From positions 62,001 to 126,000 of the forward strand of contig CAVZCQ010000005.1 of NCBI GenBank assembly GCA_963773835.1: a stretch of DNA of 64,000 nt, given 5' to 3'. The notes under the pieces are model-generated. The model did not search any database. It was given only the letters and a program-made list of their open reading frames with translations, and was not told where the DNA came from. This document shows, piece by piece, positions 50,341 to 59,391 of this stretch. A program made the position numbers and the translations under genes. Within the stretch, counting starts at the first letter, position 1. Each line of letters begins with the position of its first letter. Source of the DNA: JOPF136 sp963773835 (GTDB lineage: Bacteria; Acidobacteriota; Terriglobia; Acidiferrales; UBA7541).

Positions 50341-53300
50341 CTACGCCGTCCGCGCCAGCGCATCCACCAGCAACCGTCGCAGCTTGGCGCGTTCTTCCAG
50401 GTCAATCTCCACAATCTCGTACGCAAACTTCGTCGCTCGCGTGTCGCGCACCAGCACGTGCGACTTCAGCCCCCGCCAGCCCGTTTGCAGCTCCACGTCC
50501 GCTTCGCTTCCCGGCGGCAGCGCCAGTTGCTTGTCGCCCTCGCCCCAGCCGCCCCCCAGGCTCATTTCCCGCATCTCGATGCGGTGCTCCCCCTGGCTCG
50601 TGGAGATCTTCGCTTCCAGCGGCTTCACCAGTTTGATGCGCTGGTACGACCGCTGCCTCACCCCCGGCGAGTCCGGCGTGGGATCAATCGCCGCCACCTG
50701 CATTTCCTCACGGGGAATATCCGCCGACGACAGGAACGGCAGCAGCCACCCCGGGTCGATCTTCTGGAGCGCTTGCGCCGCCGCCACGCGCATTTCTCTC
50801 GGATACTGCCAGCGGAACGTCTGCCGCGCCTCCAGCACCTGCCGCAGCAGCGGCGCGGCCGGCTGCGCCCGCAGCCGTCCGAGCGATTCGATGGCCTTCA
50901 GCCTCAGCAGCGGCGTGTTCATCCGCTCCACTTCTCCCGCGGCCAGCCGCAACAGGAACTCCACCGCTCCCGCGTCGCCGGACATCCCCACCTCGTCGAG
51001 CGCCGTCGGAAACACCAGTGGGTCGAGCACTTCCGAAAGGTCCAGCAGCAGCCGGCTCCTCTCCGGCGTCCCGGAACACGCCAGTTGCCGCACCGTGATG
51101 TCCTGATAGTAGCGGTTCCATTCGCGCAGCCGACGCGGCAGCAGCTCTTCGACCGCGGGCAGATACAGCCGGCTCAGCATCCCCACCACGGACACGGCTT
51201 CGGCCGGCGCTCCCTTCTTCAGCTTCTCGCTCAGGAAGTCCACCACTTCGTTGCCCAATTCCGAGGCGATCTCCACCAGCCGCTCGCGCTCGCGCTTGCG
51301 CCCACAGCGGATCATGCGTTGCGAGAGCTGTTCCGCGGCCAGGTGCGGCTGCCGCCGCGTGATTTCGATCAGCCCGTCGGGCACTTTCGCGGCGCGCAGG
51401 GCGTTGTCGATGAAATCGGATAGCTGCTTCTCGAGCCCCAGCCGCGTCCGCAGGGTTTGCGCGAACGCCTTCTGCTCACTGCCCATCCGCTCCACTACGT
51501 TCAGCAGTTCCAGCGCGTCGCGCAACGCCGTAAAATTCTTCTGGTCCGCGGCCTGCCGCGACAGCCGCGTGAACGCTTCCCCTACCTCGCGCGCGATTTC
51601 CAGCGCCTTCTCTTCCAGCGACGATTGCAGCGCCTTCCCCGCCTGCGCGATCGCGTCGTGCAGGATGTTCGTATCCGACCGCCCGTACAGGTCCGTCAGC
51701 TCCAGGATGCCCTGCGCCGCCCGCGTCCGCCCGTCCTTGTCGCTCGACCCCAGGCACGTCGCATAATTCCGCAGGATGTTGTCCGCCAGCCCCCCGTCTC
51801 CCCGGTCCAGCGACTGCTCCACGTACGACCGCACGTTTCGCGTAGGGATCGCCCACGCGTCGTCGGAGAGCAGCATCGTGCGCTTCCCCGCCTCCGGCAG
51901 CGAATTCCAGAATTGCCGGTCCAGCACCGTGGAGTAGCTCTCCACTCCCACGCCCGCCTTGCGCATCTTCTCTTCGTGCGAGCCCAGGATTTTCCGCAGC
52001 GAATCGATCTCCTTCCCCAGCTTCCCCAGCATCTGCTTTACCGTATTAACCCGCGTGCCCCCGCGCTCGTAGAGGTCCAACGCGAACTGGATGGCCATGT
52101 TCTCCGCGAGCTGCAGCATCATCGGCGTGTCCATGTTTTTCGCCGCGCCCGCCGAGCTCAGTTGCGCCAGCGCCTGCTGCAACGTCAGCTTCGCGGCGCG
52201 CGGCGTTTGTGCCAGTTCTTTCTGCACCGCCAGCACTTCCGCCGGCGAGCCTCGGCCGCTCTTCGGCATGGCCGCGCCCACGCGCGTCAGGATCTGGATC
52301 ACGCTCAGTACGTCGTCTTCACTCGGCACGTACGCAGCAACGGCACGCCCACCGCCGCCTGCTCCCGCGCCTGTGGCTCCTCCGCCTCCCGCTCCCGCAC
52401 CGGCCCCTGTGCCACCGACGCCCACTCCGCCCCGTACTATTTCATCGCCACTTGCCCCACTGTAGTAACCACCTCCGCCGCCACCTCCCGCCCCAGCGCC
52501 CGCACCGCCGCCGGCACCGGCTCCACCTCCAACGCCAACTCCCTCGCCGACTCCTCCGCCGATTCCTCCCCCGCTTCCTGCGCCGCCACCGCCCGTTCCC
52601 GGCAATCCGCCTCCGAGCCCGCCGGCGCCTACGCCACCGCCACCACCCGCTCCCTGCACTCCCGGTTCGCCACCGGGGAATCCGCCCAGGTAGCCCAGCT
52701 CGCCGCCTTCCTCGCCTCCCTGCGCGCCTCCTTCGGCCGCCGCAATCATCTGCAGTAGGCGTTTCGGGTCCGCCAGAACTGATCGCATATCGCCCGACAG
52801 GAGGCCTCCCGGGCCCTCGTCCGATGCCAGCACACTCGCTACCACGGGGTTTACAAACGAACGAGCATCGAGGCCCCCCTCCGGTCCATAGACTCCCGTG
52901 CCTCCCGTTCCGCTGCCGGGTCCCCCACTGGCCAGCGGCACCGAACTGTCCGAGGCCACGTAACGGATTTCATTCACCTTGATTGCGGAGTGCTCGTCTT
53001 GCCCGAGCGCTGCTTTCAGTTGCTCGCCGAGTTGCGGATTCTTGGGTGCGCTCGCCGTAAATGCGGTCGCAAAACGGCGCACGTCTTCCATCTGGGTGTG
53101 ATGTGAGAAGAAGATGCTGGCCACTCCCCCCGCCGCCAGCATCTCTGCGAATCCCTTTTCCACCGCGCTCATCTCGATCGGCATTCCGCCTACCAGCAGT
53201 TTCGTCCCGGATACTCCCAGCGTCAGCCCTCCCGTCCCGCTCATCGGCAACGCCGTCTTCAGGTCATTGAACGTGGTGTTGAGCTGTGCCGCGGTGCGCT

Positions 53301-53394
53301 GGTGTTCGAACCCGTACATCCGCGCCGACTTCACCAGCAGGTTCAGGCTGCGCAGGTAGGCGCGAGCGGCGCTGACTTGGGCGTCTTCGGCCAT
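50341..53394 (-). CDS. Large PilZ-domain protein with Gly-rich linker and HEAT-like repeats
   Basis: From the ATG at 53394 (MAEDAQVSAARAYLRSLN) the protein has 1,017 residues; a longer frame upstream lacks similarity. Residues 1-210 are a conserved alpha/beta region. Residues about 220-355 are an extreme Gly/Ala-rich tract. Residues about 380-900 are alpha-helical and HEAT-like. The C-terminus (about 915-1010) looks like a PilZ domain: RSYQR gives the RxxxR motif and EMSLGG stands in place of (D/N)xSxxG. c-di-GMP binding is therefore plausible but not certain. No membrane segment or signal peptide is seen. It may be a scaffold for motility or envelope assembly. Confidence 0.75.
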   Translation of the reverse strand: MAEDAQVSAARAYLRSLNLLVKSARMYGFEHQRTAAQLNTTFNDLKTALPMSGTGGLTLGVSGTKLLVGGMPIEMSAVEKGFAEMLAAGGVASIFFSHHTQMEDVRRFATAFTASAPKNPQLGEQLKAALGQDEHSAIKVNEIRYVASDSSVPLASGGPGSGTGGTGVYGPEGGLDARSFVNPVVASVLASDEGPGGLLSGDMRSVLADPKRLLQMIAAAEGGAQGGEEGGELGYLGGFPGGEPGVQGAGGGGGVGAGGLGGGLPGTGGGGAGSGGGIGGGVGEGVGVGGGAGAGGGAGAGAGGGGGGGYYSGASGDEIVRGGVGVGGTGAGAGAGGGGATGAGAGGGGRAVAAYVPSEDDVLSVIQILTRVGAAMPKSGRGSPAEVLAVQKELAQTPRAAKLTLQQALAQLSSAGAAKNMDTPMMLQLAENMAIQFALDLYERGGTRVNTVKQMLGKLGKEIDSLRKILGSHEEKMRKAGVGVESYSTVLDRQFWNSLPEAGKRTMLLSDDAWAIPTRNVRSYVEQSLDRGDGGLADNILRNYATCLGSSDKDGRTRAAQGILELTDLYGRSDTNILHDAIAQAGKALQSSLEEKALEIAREVGEAFTRLSRQAADQKNFTALRDALELLNVVERMGSEQKAFAQTLRTRLGLEKQLSDFIDNALRAAKVPDGLIEITRRQPHLAAEQLSQRMIRCGRKRERERLVEIASELGNEVVDFLSEKLKKGAPAEAVSVVGMLSRLYLPAVEELLPRRLREWNRYYQDITVRQLACSGTPERSRLLLDLSEVLDPLVFPTALDEVGMSGDAGAVEFLLRLAAGEVERMNTPLLRLKAIESLGRLRAQPAAPLLRQVLEARQTFRWQYPREMRVAAAQALQKIDPGWLLPFLSSADIPREEMQVAAIDPTPDSPGVRQRSYQRIKLVKPLEAKISTSQGEHRIEMREMSLGGGWGEGDKQLALPPGSEADVELQTGWRGLKSHVLVRDTRATKFAYEIVEIDLEERAKLRRLLVDALARTA
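52330..52735 (-). repeat. Low-complexity Gly/Ala-coding tract
   Basis: This tract within the PilZ-type gene encodes about 135 residues made almost entirely of Gly, Ala and Val. The DNA is a run of GGN/GCN codons broken only by a YYSGASGDEIVR island. It is unstable in character and likely to vary in length between strains. The rest of the gene is normal coding sequence. Confidence 0.9.
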
Positions 53395-53800
53395 GGTTTC
53401 AGGTGGGCTCGCTGTGCTGGGCGCGGTCCCGCTTCGCGGGATTCCGGCCGTGTTTCCTGTGCATCTGGGAAGGAGATGGGCCGGGGGTGGGCGCCCGCCG
53501 TTTCGATACTCGTCTATGCGAAAGTCTATGCGCCTGCAGGGCCGCGCGAAAGATTCCTCTTCGCCCCCTGCGCTGTACTGGTAAAGCGCGAACGTACAGT
53601 GCCGCTCACTGGCCCTCGGAGCAGGCCAACTGTCCTTCCCCGCGTCCCCCGGACAGGCCCGGCCCGGTGGCACAGCCACTCATGGCTCTGCTCCGGGGCA
53701 AAATGATTCACTGCCCTGCGTTCCCGCATCCGAGCCGCGCCGCCGCGGTGATACACTACCCTCCTTCGCGCCTCGACCCGATTGGAGCCATAGCCGAGCC
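53395..53800. other. 406-bp gap with a hairpin, no gene recognised
   Basis: The region between the PilZ-type start and the small membrane-protein gene should hold both divergent promoters. A perfect stem TCCCGC-TTC-GCGGGA lies at 53427-53441, in the leader of the PilZ-type transcript. Frames across the gap are not protein-like. Confidence 0.5.
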
Positions 53801-54283
53801 ATGCAGCGCCCTCGCCTCGTCACCCTGCTCGCGGCACTGGCCCTGTTCCTCGCCTTTTCCTACTTGATGGCTGGATTGCTGCTCTACTCCGGCAAGATCA
53901 ATCTCGATGAGTTCATCAGCCAGATGCCGCAACTCGAGGGGATGAAGGATACTTTCGTCCACACCGCGGAGGTGTTCACGCTTCTCTTCGGCCTCGTCTA
54001 TCTCCTCGCCGGAGTGGGCCTCCTGGGGATGAAAAACTGGGCCCGCGCGCTCGCTCGTGGCCTCGCCGTCTTCGGCCTGCTCAGCGCGCTCGTGCAAATG
54101 ATTCAGGCCTTCACCACAAAGGACGCCGGCAACTTTCTCCTCGCCGCGCTGGCCGGCGGCATTTATTACTGGGCGTTTTACTACCTCGGCCAGCCGGCCA
54201 TACGCGCCGCGTTCGCTCCGCCTCCGCCGCCGGGCTCTCAGCTCCCGCCGCCCGCCGCCCCCGGCCCGGACGCCTCCCAATAG
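53801..54283 (+). CDS. Four-helix membrane protein of unknown function
   Basis: The 160-residue protein has hydrophobic segments at about residues 8-30, 55-77, 83-103 and 107-130, then a Pro-rich cytosolic or periplasmic tail (AFAPPPPPGSQLPPP). The segment between helix 1 and helix 2 (INLDEFISQMPQLEGMKDTF) is polar. I do not recognise a family. It is in the same direction as the porin gene, about 100 bp upstream of that gene's start. Confidence 0.65.
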   Translation: MQRPRLVTLLAALALFLAFSYLMAGLLLYSGKINLDEFISQMPQLEGMKDTFVHTAEVFTLLFGLVYLLAGVGLLGMKNWARALARGLAVFGLLSALVQMIQAFTTKDAGNFLLAALAGGIYYWAFYYLGQPAIRAAFAPPPPPGSQLPPPAAPGPDASQ

Positions 54284-54384
54284 GATTCTTCCGGTCGAGC
54301 ATTGCTCTGCGGCCATTGTAATCAGTCGTTCACAACTCTTATCGTATGGTGGCCCAGGTTGGGGCGTGCCTGCGGCCTTTTCTC

Positions 54385-55902
54385 ATGAAATTGGAATCCG
54401 TTTGGCTTCTCGTTCTTGCCGCACTCGCTTGCTCTGCGGTTGCGCTCCCCTGTGTCTATGCGCAAACCCCGCCGAATTCCGTCCCCCTGCAATTCCCCGG
54501 CGCGGTCGCGGCGCCGCAGCCCCCTGCCAACTCGCAGCAGGGTGCGCAATCCTCGCCGCCCGCTCTCGCCCCTCCGTTTCCCGATACGCAGGAAGCCGCC
54601 GCTCCCTCCCTCGATTCCTCCCCGGACCCGCTCACCTTCTTTCCCCACACCGAATCCGCGCCCTGGTTCCTCGCCGGCCAGGCCAACGTCGTTTTCCAAT
54701 GGCATGGCCGCTTCCCCGCAAAATATTCCGGCGCCAACAGTTTTCAGCCTGATCCTCAGACCGCCAATTCTCGCGTCGAGACGCTCTACACCGGCCTCAA
54801 ACTCACCCATGGCTTGGAAGCCCTAGTGGACATTGAAGACGCCACCGGCCACGGCCTCTCGACCACCCTCGGCATCGCCGGCTTTCCCGATCTCGACGCC
54901 GTCCGCGCCTCCGGCACGTCTTCTAAGCCCTACTTCGCCCGCATGATGCTCCACTGGATCGTGCCTCTCTCCAGCGCTCGCGCGCCCGCCGAACGCAACT
55001 TCCTCAGCCTCGCCCGCGAACTCCCCGAGCGCCGCCTGGAATTCCGCCTCGGCAAATTCGGCATGGTGGACTTCTTTGACGTGAACGGCCCGGGCAACGA
55101 CAGCCACATGCAATTCCTCGGCTGGGGAATCGACAACAACGCCGCCTACGACTACGCCGCAGACACCCACGGCTACACCTACGGCCTGCTCGTCGAGTAC
55201 TACCAGCCCCACCTCGTCCTGCGCTACGCCGAAGTCCTCGAGCCGAAAACAGCCAATGGCAACGCCATCGACTTCAACATCACCAAAGCCCACGCCGAAA
55301 ACACCGAGATCGAGCTCCATCACAGCGTTCTTCGAAAGCAGGAGACCATCCTCCGCCTGCTCTCCTACGTGAATCACGCTGATATGGGCAGCTATCGCGA
55401 AGCCATCTCCGCGTTCCTCGCCGGGCAAACGCCCGCACCCGAGGTCATCGCTACGCGCGCGCCCGGCCGCATCAAGTACGGTTTCGGCGCCAACCTCGAA
55501 CAGCCCCTCCCCGGCGGATTCCGCACCTTCGCCCGCTTCGGCTGGAACAACGGCACCACGGAAAGCTGGGCCTACACGGAAGCCGATCAGGCCGTTGGAT
55601 TCGGCGCCGACCACGACGGCGCTCCCTGGCATCGCCGCCACGACCGCGCCGGCCTCGCCTTCGACACCCTCGCCATCTCCGGCGACCATCGCCGCTACCT
55701 GGCCCTCGGCGGCCTCGGATTTCTGCTCGGCGATGGCGCGCTCACCTACGGCCGCGAGCAGAGCCTCGAGTTCTACTACACCGCGCACATCTGGCGCGGC
55801 GCGTTTGTGGCCTTCGACGTACAACGCGTCACCAACCCCGGCTATAACCAGGCCCGCGGCCCCGTCGTCGTCCCCGGCGCCCGCCTCCATCTGGAATTCT
55901 GA
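54385..55902 (+). CDS. Outer-membrane porin, OprB-like
   Basis: The 505-residue protein from MKLESVWLL has a signal peptide (about residues 1-26, ending VYAQ), then a Pro-rich linker. The region after it is rich in alternating beta-strands (FLAGQANVVFQWHGRF, LEFRLGKFGMVDFFDVN, LVLRYAEVLEPKT), and it ends HLEF with the terminal Phe used by the Bam machinery. The PWFLAGQANVVFQ start and the GKFGMVDFFD loop resemble carbohydrate-selective OprB-type porins. A second start at 54346 is less likely. Carbohydrate uptake is inferred. Confidence 0.78.
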   Translation: MKLESVWLLVLAALACSAVALPCVYAQTPPNSVPLQFPGAVAAPQPPANSQQGAQSSPPALAPPFPDTQEAAAPSLDSSPDPLTFFPHTESAPWFLAGQANVVFQWHGRFPAKYSGANSFQPDPQTANSRVETLYTGLKLTHGLEALVDIEDATGHGLSTTLGIAGFPDLDAVRASGTSSKPYFARMMLHWIVPLSSARAPAERNFLSLARELPERRLEFRLGKFGMVDFFDVNGPGNDSHMQFLGWGIDNNAAYDYAADTHGYTYGLLVEYYQPHLVLRYAEVLEPKTANGNAIDFNITKAHAENTEIELHHSVLRKQETILRLLSYVNHADMGSYREAISAFLAGQTPAPEVIATRAPGRIKYGFGANLEQPLPGGFRTFARFGWNNGTTESWAYTEADQAVGFGADHDGAPWHRRHDRAGLAFDTLAISGDHRRYLALGGLGFLLGDGALTYGREQSLEFYYTAHIWRGAFVAFDVQRVTNPGYNQARGPVVVPGARLHLEF

Positions 55903-55918
55903 GCCCCTTTTGGAGTGT

Positions 55919-55936
55919 GGCGGCCTGCCTGCCGCC
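55919..55936. repeat. Palindrome GGCGGC-CTGCCT-GCCGCC between genes
   Basis: Six-pair arms around a six-base spacer, 16 bases after the porin stop. It has the same hairpin-with-short-spacer design as the REP-like elements but a different arm sequence, so it may be a third family or an unrelated hairpin. Confidence 0.4.
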
Positions 55937-55994
55937 TGCCCGCCAGCCGTGTGGCGCGGGCCACTCGCCCCTGCCTTTGTACTACAATCCCCCC

Positions 55995-56267
55995 ATGCGG
56001 CTTCTCCTTGCCATCTGGCGCGCCATCCAGACGTTCCTCGAAACGCTGTGGCGCGTCACTCGACAGCTCTTCCACGAGGTTGCCGGCGCGGCATTTCTTC
56101 TTCTCTCCGTCAGCGGCGCGTTTTCCACCTGGCGCTACTGGAAGTCCCGTCCGCCGGACGCTCACGGAGCCGCAGGCCTGTGGTCCATTGGCCTGGCCGT
56201 GGCATTCACCCTCATGATGGCGGCATTCTCCGTCGCCTCTTTCCGTAGCGCGCGCCGCGTCCGTTGA
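55995..56267 (+). CDS. Small membrane protein of unknown function
   Basis: The 90-residue protein starts MRLLLAIWRAIQTFLETLWR, has an amphipathic N-terminal helix, a membrane segment (about residues 30-47) and a second one (about 63-82), and ends RRVR. The ATG at 55995 is preferred over an upstream in-frame start that would overlap a palindromic spacer. It is ten bases upstream of the mutase gene and in the same direction, so it is probably cotranscribed. No family recognised. Confidence 0.55.
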   Translation: MRLLLAIWRAIQTFLETLWRVTRQLFHEVAGAAFLLLSVSGAFSTWRYWKSRPPDAHGAAGLWSIGLAVAFTLMMAAFSVASFRSARRVR

Positions 56268-56277
56268 GAGAGTTTGC

Positions 56278-57903
56278 ATGACCAAGCCAACTACTCCCCC
56301 AGCCGCCAGAAATGAACGGAAAGACGAGTTCCACACGCTCTCCGGCCTGCCGCTCCAGCGTCTCTACACTCCTGACGACGTGACCGGCGCCGATCCCGAA
56401 GCCGACATCGGCTATCCCGGCGAATTTCCCTTCACCCGCGGCGTCTATCCCACCATGTACCGCGGCCGTTTGTGGACCATGCGGCAGTACGCCGGCTACG
56501 GCACCGCCGCGGAAACCAACCACCGTTTCCGCTATCTGCTCGAGCAGGGCCAGACCGGCCTTTCCGTGGCCTTCGACCTGCCCACTCAGATCGGCCTCGA
56601 CAGCGACCATTCGCTCGCCCTGGGCGAAGTCGGCCGCGTGGGCGTGGCCATCGATTCGCTCGAAGACATGCTGGCGCTCTTTGACTCCATCCCGCTCGAC
56701 CGCGTCTCCACCTCGATGACCATCAACGCCACGGCCGCCATCCTGCTCGCGCTGTACGTCGCCGTGGCCAAACACCAGGGCGCCACAGTCAAGCGTCTCG
56801 CCGGCACGGTGCAGAACGACGTCCTGAAGGAATACATCGCGCGCGGCACCTATATCTTTCCTGTCAAATCGGCCATGCGCATCGTCACAGACATGTTCGC
56901 CTGGTGCCGCACGGAAGTGCCCAACTGGAACGTGATTTCCATCTCCGGCTACCACATCCGCGAAGCCGGTTCGACCGCGGACCAGGAAGTGGCCTTCACG
57001 CTGGGCAACGCCATCGCTTACGTGCAGGCCGCCGTGGAAGCCGGGCTCGCCGTGGACGAATTCGCGCCGCAGCTTTCCTTCTTTTTCAACGCGCACAACG
57101 ACCTGCTCGAAGAAGTGGCCAAGTACCGCGCCGCCCGCCGCCTCTGGGCTCGCCTCCTCGACCAGCGATTCCACGCCCGGGACCCGCGCTCGCTGCTCAT
57201 GCGCTTCCACGCGCAGACTGCCGGTTCCTCGCTTACCGCGCAGCAGCCGGAGAACAATCTCGTCCGCACCGCCATCCAGGCGCTCGCTGCCGTGCTCGGC
57301 GGTTGCCAGTCGCTCCACTGCAACGCCCTGGACGAGGCGCTCGCCCTGCCCACTGAGCAGACCGCATTGCTCGCCCTGCGCACGCAGCAAATCCTGGCCC
57401 ACGAATCCGGTGTTGCCAACACGATCGATCCTTTGGGCGGCTCCTACGCCATCGAAGCGCTCACCAACGAAATCGAGCGCCGCGCCACCGAATACCTCAC
57501 TCGCATCGACGCCCTCGGCGGCATGCTCCGCGCCATCGAACAGGGCTACGTCCAGGCGGAAATCCAGCGCGCGGCCTACGACTACCAGATGGCCGTCGAG
57601 CGCGGCGAGCAAATCGTTGTAGGCATGAACCGTTTCCAGGCAGAAAACGCGGTGCCTATTCCGCTCCTGCGCATCGACCCGGAAATCGAACGCGCGCAGG
57701 TGGAACGCCTGCGCGCCCTCCGCGCCCGCCGCGACGCGCCCAAAACGACTGCAGCGCTCGCGGATGTGGAACGCCGCGCCCGCGGAAAGGAGAACCTGAT
57801 GCCCGCCGTGCTCGCCGCCGTCGAGGCCTGGGCTACCGTTGGCGAAATCGCCGACGCCTTGCGGCGCGTGTTTGGCGAGTATGAAGAAACCGTCGTCGTT
57901 TAA
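56278..57903 (+). CDS. Methylmalonyl-CoA mutase, large-subunit homologue
   Basis: The 541-residue protein is the TIM-barrel catalytic part of a B12-dependent acyl-CoA mutase. RQYAGYGTAAETNHRF carries the Tyr, and SAMRIVTD the Arg, that mark methylmalonyl-CoA-type active sites, where isobutyryl-CoA mutases have Phe and Gln. GLSVAFDLPTQIGLDSDH and SISGYHIREAGSTADQE are conserved. The C-terminal cobalamin-binding domain is absent, so a separate B12 subunit must exist elsewhere. The reaction would convert (R)-methylmalonyl-CoA to succinyl-CoA in propionate metabolism. Its 3' end overlaps the next gene by 23 bases. Confidence 0.9.
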   Translation: MTKPTTPPAARNERKDEFHTLSGLPLQRLYTPDDVTGADPEADIGYPGEFPFTRGVYPTMYRGRLWTMRQYAGYGTAAETNHRFRYLLEQGQTGLSVAFDLPTQIGLDSDHSLALGEVGRVGVAIDSLEDMLALFDSIPLDRVSTSMTINATAAILLALYVAVAKHQGATVKRLAGTVQNDVLKEYIARGTYIFPVKSAMRIVTDMFAWCRTEVPNWNVISISGYHIREAGSTADQEVAFTLGNAIAYVQAAVEAGLAVDEFAPQLSFFFNAHNDLLEEVAKYRAARRLWARLLDQRFHARDPRSLLMRFHAQTAGSSLTAQQPENNLVRTAIQALAAVLGGCQSLHCNALDEALALPTEQTALLALRTQQILAHESGVANTIDPLGGSYAIEALTNEIERRATEYLTRIDALGGMLRAIEQGYVQAEIQRAAYDYQMAVERGEQIVVGMNRFQAENAVPIPLLRIDPEIERAQVERLRALRARRDAPKTTAALADVERRARGKENLMPAVLAAVEAWATVGEIADALRRVFGEYEETVVV

Positions 57904-58675
57904 ATTTCGCCCCCGTGAAGTGCGCCTGCCCACCGCGGGGGGCTGGCCCAAACGCGTCGTCACTGCCGCCGATGCTGTGCGCTTCATTGACGCTGTGGGC
58001 TACTGCCTGCTATTCCCCATCACCGGCCTGCCGCTGCCTTCACTCTATTTCGCCTGCGCCCGCCGCGAATGCACCTCCTGGGACCGTTACTGTCTGCTGA
58101 TTTGGAGGTGGAAAGATGAATTCGGCCGCAAGCGCCGCGCCTTCTACTCGAAATATTTCCGCGGCCGCGGCACGTTTATCTCCCTGAATCTGCTGCCGTA
58201 TTTCCTGGCCGTGGGCGAGAGCGTTTTCAATTCCAAAGATTTCGATCGCGCCTATGCGGCGGGCCGCATCAGCATGGACGCGCGCACCCTATGGCAAGCG
58301 CTCGCCGCGCGCGGCCCGCTCGCCACGCTCGAATTGCGTCACGCCTGCAAATTCGATTCGACCGCCGGCAATCGCCGCTTCAAGAAGGCCATCCTCCAAC
58401 TTTCGCGTCTCCTTCTCGTCGTCCACTCCGGCGCCGAGCAGGAAACCGGCTCCTGGGCCTCCAACCGCTTCGAACTTACCGCCCACGCATTTCCCGCCGC
58501 CGTCGCCGCAGCGCAAACAATCGAGCCGGCCGAAGCGCGCCGAGTCCTCGCCGCCAAGTATGTCGAATGGCATCCGCACGCGGAAGCCGGCTCCATCGCG
58601 CGCTTATTCGGCTGGTCGAAAGCTGAGGTAGCACAGGCAATCCTGCCTGTGCACCTGTCGCCACCGTCAAAATGA
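57881..58675 (+). CDS. AlkZ/YcaQ-like winged-helix protein, tentative
   Basis: The 264-residue product starts MKKPSSFKFRPREVRLP at 57881, inside the end of the mutase gene. A winged-helix-like segment lies at about residues 135-190 (TLWQALAARGPLATLELRHA, then RRFKKAILQLSRLLLVV). The overall pattern resembles AlkZ-related proteins associated with DNA-glycosylase-like families, but this is weak. The last 17 residues (AQAILPVHLSPPSK region) are encoded by a REP-like palindrome at 58627-58652, so the original C-terminus has probably been replaced by a repeat insertion. It overlaps the maf start by four bases. Confidence 0.6.
   Translation: MKKPSSFKFRPREVRLPTAGGWPKRVVTAADAVRFIDAVGYCLLFPITGLPLPSLYFACARRECTSWDRYCLLIWRWKDEFGRKRRAFYSKYFRGRGTFISLNLLPYFLAVGESVFNSKDFDRAYAAGRISMDARTLWQALAARGPLATLELRHACKFDSTAGNRRFKKAILQLSRLLLVVHSGAEQETGSWASNRFELTAHAFPAAVAAAQTIEPAEARRVLAAKYVEWHPHAEAGSIARLFGWSKAEVAQAILPVHLSPPSK
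58627..58652. repeat. REP-like palindrome, GCACAGGC family, copy 1 (inside gene end)
   Basis: GGTA then GCACAGGC-AATCCT-GCCTGTGC, with eight-pair arms. It lies wholly within the last codons of the AlkZ-like gene. The copy at 63175 has the same arms with a four-base spacer. Confidence 0.75.
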
Positions 58676-59325
58676 CCCGCCGAGCCCTACATGACCCTAT
58701 GTCCATCACTTCGCGCCCCCGCCTGATCCTCGCTTCGGCCTCGCCGCGCCGCGCTGAGATTCTTCGCCGCGCAGGATTCCGTTTCATCGTCCGCCCGGCA
58801 AACGTGGACGAATCCGTGCGCCCCGCAGAGACGCCTGCGGAGCAGGTCACGCGGCTGGCGCGCGAGAAGGCGCTCGCCGCCGCTCGCCGCGTCCGGGGAC
58901 CCGCCATTGTGATCGGAGCGGATACGGTGGTCGTCGTGGGCCGCAAGATCCTCGGAAAACCCTCCTCGCGCCGCAGCGCGCGCCTCATGCTTCGCCGCCT
59001 CTCCGGCAGGACCCACAGGGTGCTGACGGGCCTGGCGTTGCTGGGCCTGCCGCCGGGCAAACGCCTTCCTCCAACGGGCCGCGGAGGAAAGATGCTGTCG
59101 GCAGTCGAATCCACCCGGGTCACGTTTGCGCCGCTCAGCACGCGGCAAATTGAGGCCTACGTGAAAAGCGGCGAACCGATGGGCAAGGCGGGCGCCTACG
59201 CCATCCAGGGTGGTGCCGGAAAGTTTGTGACACGGATCGAAGGGTGCTACTTCAACGTGGTGGGTTTGCCGCTGGCCCGGCTTTGCCGCCTGCTGCAGCA
59301 AATGAGTGTGAGCATTGCCGGCTGA
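58672..59325 (+). CDS. maf: Maf-family nucleotide pyrophosphatase
   Basis: The 217-residue protein (or 208 from the Met at 58699, MSITSRPRL) has the Maf motif LILASASPRRAEILRRAGF and a conserved VIGADTVVVVGRKILGKP. GKAGAYAIQGGAGKFV closes the active site. Maf enzymes hydrolyse modified or canonical nucleoside triphosphates and are thought to clean nucleotide pools. The first ATG forms an ATGA overlap with the upstream stop. Convergent with tatA. Length is normal. Confidence 0.93.
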   Translation: MTRRALHDPMSITSRPRLILASASPRRAEILRRAGFRFIVRPANVDESVRPAETPAEQVTRLAREKALAAARRVRGPAIVIGADTVVVVGRKILGKPSSRRSARLMLRRLSGRTHRVLTGLALLGLPPGKRLPPTGRGGKMLSAVESTRVTFAPLSTRQIEAYVKSGEPMGKAGAYAIQGGAGKFVTRIEGCYFNVVGLPLARLCRLLQQMSVSIAG

Positions 59326-59335
59326 GAAAACAAAT

Positions 59336-59359
59336 GGCGTCCCAAATCTTCGGGACGCC
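59336..59359 (-). terminator. Rho-independent terminator of tatA
   Basis: GGCGTCCC and GGGACGCC form a perfect eight-pair stem around an eight-base loop. On the minus strand the stem is followed by ATTTGTTTTC, a U-rich tail, 33 bp after the tatA stop. On the plus strand no T-run follows, so it serves tatA rather than maf. Confidence 0.75.
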
Positions 59360-59391
59360 GCAAGAAAGCCCGCTCTGCGCGCCGCTGCCGG

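Noticed and set aside
52330..52735. Possible CRISPR or tandem-repeat array
   Set aside because: The repetition is caused by Gly/Ala codons in a protein-coding tract; there are no regular repeat-spacer units.
51457..52758. A 433-residue plus-strand frame opposite the PilZ-type gene
   Set aside because: Arg/Leu/Pro-rich shadow of a high-GC gene with no ribosome site or family pattern.
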